From contig JALLAP010000854.1 of the NCBI GenBank assembly GCA_036939355.1, forward strand, positions 1-10,005: 10,005 bases of DNA, given 5' to 3'. Shown piece after piece: positions 8,053-10,005 of the stretch (positions are counted from its first letter, which is position 1; the number at the start of each line of letters is the position of its first letter). The translations under genes were made by a program, and so were the position numbers. The notes under the pieces were generated by a model. It ran no database searches. It had not been told where the DNA came from and saw only the letters and a program-made list of their open reading frames with translations. The DNA comes from Thalassiosira profunda (Eukaryota; Bacillariophyta; Thalassiosirophyceae; Thalassiosirales; Thalassiosiraceae).

Positions 8053-8457
8053 TCAGTGACATAAAGAGCTGCGTATCTTTGGATCTTTTGCCATCTCTTG
8101 AAACAGCTTGAAACACTGCTCACCGTCACACCTAACACTCTCATCGCTTCCAATCCCTCCCGCGCGCGACGTCCTCCCAGAAGCTTGCCAGGTCCCCGCT
8201 CCTTCCCCCGGCACCTCCGCCATGCCCTCTTCGCTCCCGTCGCCTTGCCTTTCCGCTGGGCGGCGGCGGTCGCCATAGGCGAGAGCTCCGTCTCTCTCTT
8301 CCGATGGCTCTTTAGTACAATAGTTGGCCAATCGTGCGAAGTCTCGCGCGCCAGCCGTCGGATGTGGGCTGGCGCGACACGAGATGACCCAGTGGGGGAT
8401 GCCCAACTCCGCCAGAGATTCGCTGCTGTTCGGCTCATCCCCGGAGGCACGAATCAT
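8053..8457 (-). CDS. Hypothetical 134-residue reading frame, possibly a fragment of a broken gene
   Basis: The frame runs from ATG at 8455-8457 to TGA at 8053. Its codons mostly end in G or C and its composition is balanced, with stretches such as SLAELGIPHWVIS and CFKLFQEMAKDPKIRSSLCH. That is less random than the overlapping frames. I recognise no domain. A stop (TAG) lies directly before the ATG. The preceding minus-strand sequence is open in another frame (8454-8615), so the start is doubtful and the two frames may be parts of one decayed or spliced gene. Confidence 0.3.
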   Translation of the reverse strand: MIRASGDEPNSSESLAELGIPHWVISCRASPHPTAGARDFARLANYCTKEPSEERDGALAYGDRRRPAERQGDGSEEGMAEVPGEGAGTWQASGRTSRAGGIGSDESVRCDGEQCFKLFQEMAKDPKIRSSLCH

Positions 8458-8615
8458 CTAGGCACAGGGGGAGGGATATCCTGCTGGTGGCATGATAGTG
8501 ATGCATCATCGGACCTCTCATAGGCTGTCCGTGATGCCCCTCCTTTGTCGGTGCGAAACTGGAAGCCACCGCTCCACGGACGCCCGGCTTTGGCATAATT
8601 AATGTGGGGCGCAAG
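8454..8615 (-). pseudogene. Open, ATG-less minus-strand frame adjoining the 8053-8457 frame
   Basis: About 53 residues are open between a TAA and the TGA at 8454-8456. They include NYAKAGRPWSGGFQFRTDKG and RTAYERSDDASLSCHQQDIP, which read like protein. The terminating TGA overlaps the ATG of the next frame. A one-base shift would join the two into one reading frame of nearly 190 residues. No family is recognised and coding status is uncertain. Confidence 0.25.
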
Positions 8616-8666
8616 AAGTTATCCTTGCAGCCCCCTCGTGCGATGCAACAACATACTGCCTCTACG

Positions 8667-8735
8667 GAGAGATGACAAACAATCTACCGGGGGAGACAAC
8701 CTACCGGGGGAGAGATGATAAACAATCTACCGGGG
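8667..8735. repeat. Short tandem repeats around CTACCGGGG
   Basis: A 26-bp unit beginning GAGAGATGA and ending AAACAATCTACCGGGG occurs at 8667-8692 and 8710-8735 with one C/T difference. A shortened unit (GACAACCTACCGGGGG) lies between them. The reverse complement (CCCCGGTAGATTGTTTGTC) resembles the TTGTTGCAT-type motifs at 7592-7656. Confidence 0.8.
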
Positions 8736-8757
8736 CAGGTGGGCGTCGACGCAGCGG

Positions 8758-9153
8758 ATGGTGGAACGGGCGACGGGCCGTAGAACGCGTGGGCGACGAG
8801 GGGCGGAACGCAACAATCCGCCGGGGCGGATGGGGGCACCGATGCGGACGACGCGTCGGACGGCGGAGCGGGCGCCGGAGTACGCCGGATCAAACGAGGG
8901 GCGCGTCGACGAGGGGCGCGCTGATACGAACATCGAGGTGGGCGCCGACACGAGCGAGGAGGATTGCGTCGAGGCGAGCACCGAGCAGGCACCAACACGA
9001 GCTGCGGGAAGAGCGCCGGAGCGGGCGACAGGTAGGCAGTTCAGCGTGGCGGGCACCTGGCGGCGGGGCGTGCCCGTCGAGGGACCCGTTGTGCAACAAA
9101 GAGAGATGGGCGTTTGCATCGTTGGAAGGAGATTACGCTGTGGAAGCAAATAG
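8758..9153 (+). CDS. Hypothetical Arg/Ala/Glu-rich reading frame (131 residues)
   Basis: The frame runs from ATG at 8758 to TAG at 9151-9153. It has very high G/C at codon third positions and an Arg-rich N-terminus, followed by an acidic stretch (EVGADTSEEDCVEASTEQAP). No domain is recognised. The stop overlaps the first base of a strong GT-AG intron. The spliced sequence also reads TA|G, so the frame ends there either way. In such GC-rich DNA an open frame of this length can occur by chance. Confidence 0.3.
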   Translation: MVERATGRRTRGRRGAERNNPPGRMGAPMRTTRRTAERAPEYAGSNEGRVDEGRADTNIEVGADTSEEDCVEASTEQAPTRAAGRAPERATGRQFSVAGTWRRGVPVEGPVVQQREMGVCIVGRRLRCGSK

Positions 9154-9393
9154 TAAGTTGATTACTTGCTTTTCATCTTCATCTACCCTAATCGACGCAC
9201 ACACTCTAACTGCTTCTGTCCGCAGGATTACGATGCTGTTCCCTCGGCGAAAGGCCAACCATTACGCCCAAGGACTGCTGCAACACAGGATAAGTCCTCA
9301 AATGTGGTGGTTGGTTCAATCAAAGCAGTAGGAACTAGGCAGGACCTTCCGGACCAATACAAGCAAAAATGCAATAGAGTCGACCAGCGGTAG
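9036..9393 (+). CDS. Possible 3' coding exons of an unidentified plus-strand gene
   Basis: join(9036..9152, 9226..9393) gives 95 codons ending in TAG at 9391-9393. The start is not visible: the frame opens after a stop at 9033-9035 and has no early ATG, so it would need a further upstream exon. The downstream exon reads plausibly (KSSNVVVGSIKAVGTRQDLP). Its last 59 bp overlap the end of the opposite-strand gene at 9335-10005. The transcript may instead be non-coding here. Confidence 0.3.
9153..9225 (+). other. Intron, plus strand, host transcript uncertain (73 nt)
   Basis: The borders are GTAAGT at 9153 and CTTCTGTCCGCAG at 9225, with a branch-point-like CTCTAACTGC 16-20 bp before the end and T-rich, GC-poor content. 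It closely resembles the other introns here. Splicing in phase 0 joins the frame open from 9036 (RLHRWKEITLWKQI) to the frame 9226-9393 (DYDAVPSAKGQPLRPRTAAT). Confidence 0.7.
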
Positions 9394-10005
9394 ACTGGTT
9401 CGGGTGCCCACTCCGGAAGGCTCTACTCCTCCACTTCTTCTTGACCCTCTTCCTTTTGGGGTAGGGCGACCTTTTGGGGACAGGAGTTTTCTTCTTTTTC
9501 TTCTTCTTCGACGAGTTGTCATGCTGCTCCGTGCGGTCGTCGCCATCGGCCACCCCATCAAAGGAAGGCAGCAGATCCTTGGAACGAGCGCCCGACTTCT
9601 TCTTGGTTGTGATCGAAGAAGGAATGTCCGACGAGGCCTTGTCCTTGCTCGGAGATGCCTCGCCGTCGGAAACGTCGGTCACTTCCTTGCCGCGGCCCAG
9701 TTTCTCGAGAGAAGCGGTTAAGTTGGCGAGAAAAGGCTGGACAAAACTCTTCGCCTTCTCGAGGCTGGAGGGTGGTTCAGCCCCATCGTCCTTCTTCGGA
9801 TCCGGAGAGGACGAGGGCTTGAGAGCGCCCTCGTCGACGATAGGGTCCTCGAGTTGGCTCACGTTGTCATCGTCGAGCCCCTCTGTGGTGGACAAAAGCC
9901 CCAAAGCGTGTGAGTGCAAAAGTTGTGTGTGCGAACAATCGTCGAATCCCGGGGCAAAGACTCACCTTCCTCCTCGAACTCCTCACCGGAAGCCTCGGCG
10001 CTGCC
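9335..10005 (-). CDS. Lys-rich, probably nuclear protein, last two exons (5' truncated)
   Basis: The predicted coding sequence is complement(join(9335..9882, 9966..>10005)), 195 visible residues, stop TAG at 9335-9337. The 40-nt visible part of the upstream exon reads GSAEASGEEFEEE and continues in phase 1 into EGLDDDNVSQLEDPIVDEGA. The protein is acidic and Ser/Pro-rich at first, with possible phosphorylation sites (SSSPDP, DGEASPSKDK). It then has a strongly basic region at residues about 139-164 that starts with seven Lys and includes KRSPYPKRKRVKKKWR, a likely bipartite nuclear localisation signal. One short helical patch (FVQPFLANLTASLEKL) is hydrophobic. No enzyme domain is visible and I do not recognise the family. 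Confidence 0.7.
9883..9965 (-). other. Intron of the Lys-rich protein gene (83 nt, phase 1)
   Basis: On the minus strand the donor is GAAG|GTGAGT (intron begins at 9965) and the acceptor is GTCCACCACAG| (intron ends at 9883). Splicing joins two acidic coding segments in frame (EEFEEE to EGLDDD). Confidence 0.85.

Larger units (their letters stand above)
7645..8819. repeat. Imperfect inverted repeat, arms 7645-7663 and 8801-8819
   Basis: The left arm GGATTGTTGCATTCCGCCC matches the reverse complement of the right arm at 18 of 19 positions. With gaps, the similarity extends outward to about 7630 and 8829 (TCCGCCC[C]GG before the arm). The arms are about 1.14 kb apart. They could be terminal or subterminal repeats of a non-autonomous element, or dispersed copies of one repeat family. 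Confidence 0.5.

Noticed and set aside
8672..9331. Plus-strand Arg-rich frame of 219 residues
   Set aside because: It reads straight through the clear intron at 9153-9225 and its composition is what shifted GC-rich sequence gives. The 8758 frame has better codon use.
1..10005. tRNA, rRNA, CRISPR or bacterial operon features
   Set aside because: No cloverleaf, rRNA-like or spaced palindromic repeat array was seen. Introns and gene spacing are eukaryotic.

Overview
This window looks like nuclear DNA of a centric diatom, most like Thalassiosira. Four signs point there. Genes are interrupted by short GT-AG introns (57 to 83 nt). Coding DNA is GC-rich and the introns are AT-richer. There is a BspA-type leucine-rich-repeat gene of the kind expanded in Thalassiosira. 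A HEAT-repeat gene resembles DNAAF5/HEATR2, which is needed to build axonemal dynein; centric diatoms keep it because their sperm are flagellated. The species call is inference and no database was consulted.

Layout. Positions 1-284 (+) hold the end of a charged, probably coiled-coil protein. Positions 338-1525 (-) hold a BspA-like LRR protein, tail-to-tail with the first gene and probably frameshifted near its C-terminus. Positions 1526-1919 are a divergent promoter/5'UTR region containing an intron-like AT-rich island. Positions 1920-5362 (+) encode a two-exon DNAAF5-like HEAT-repeat protein of about 1121 aa. Its stop codon lies in a TCCGATAGTT tandem repeat at 5355-5443. Positions 5571-7198 (+) encode a three-exon, 497-residue protein: an acidic 17-residue repeat tract, a SAP DNA-binding motif, then a PIF/Harbinger-like DDE nuclease. 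This is the most distinctive gene here.

Positions 7199-9334 are a repeat-rich, gene-poor stretch. It holds a 40-nt perfect direct repeat pair, three TTGTTGCAT motifs at exact 28-bp spacing, and related motifs in inverted orientation about 1.1 kb away. It also has a possibly broken minus-strand reading frame, a low-confidence Arg-rich reading frame and one clear GT-AG intron. Positions 9335-10005 (-) hold the last two exons of a Lys-rich, probably nuclear protein whose start is outside the window.

The genes do not form an operon or pathway. The DNAAF5-like gene is a conserved housekeeping/ciliary gene. Around it lie lineage-expanded LRR and transposon-derived sequence.
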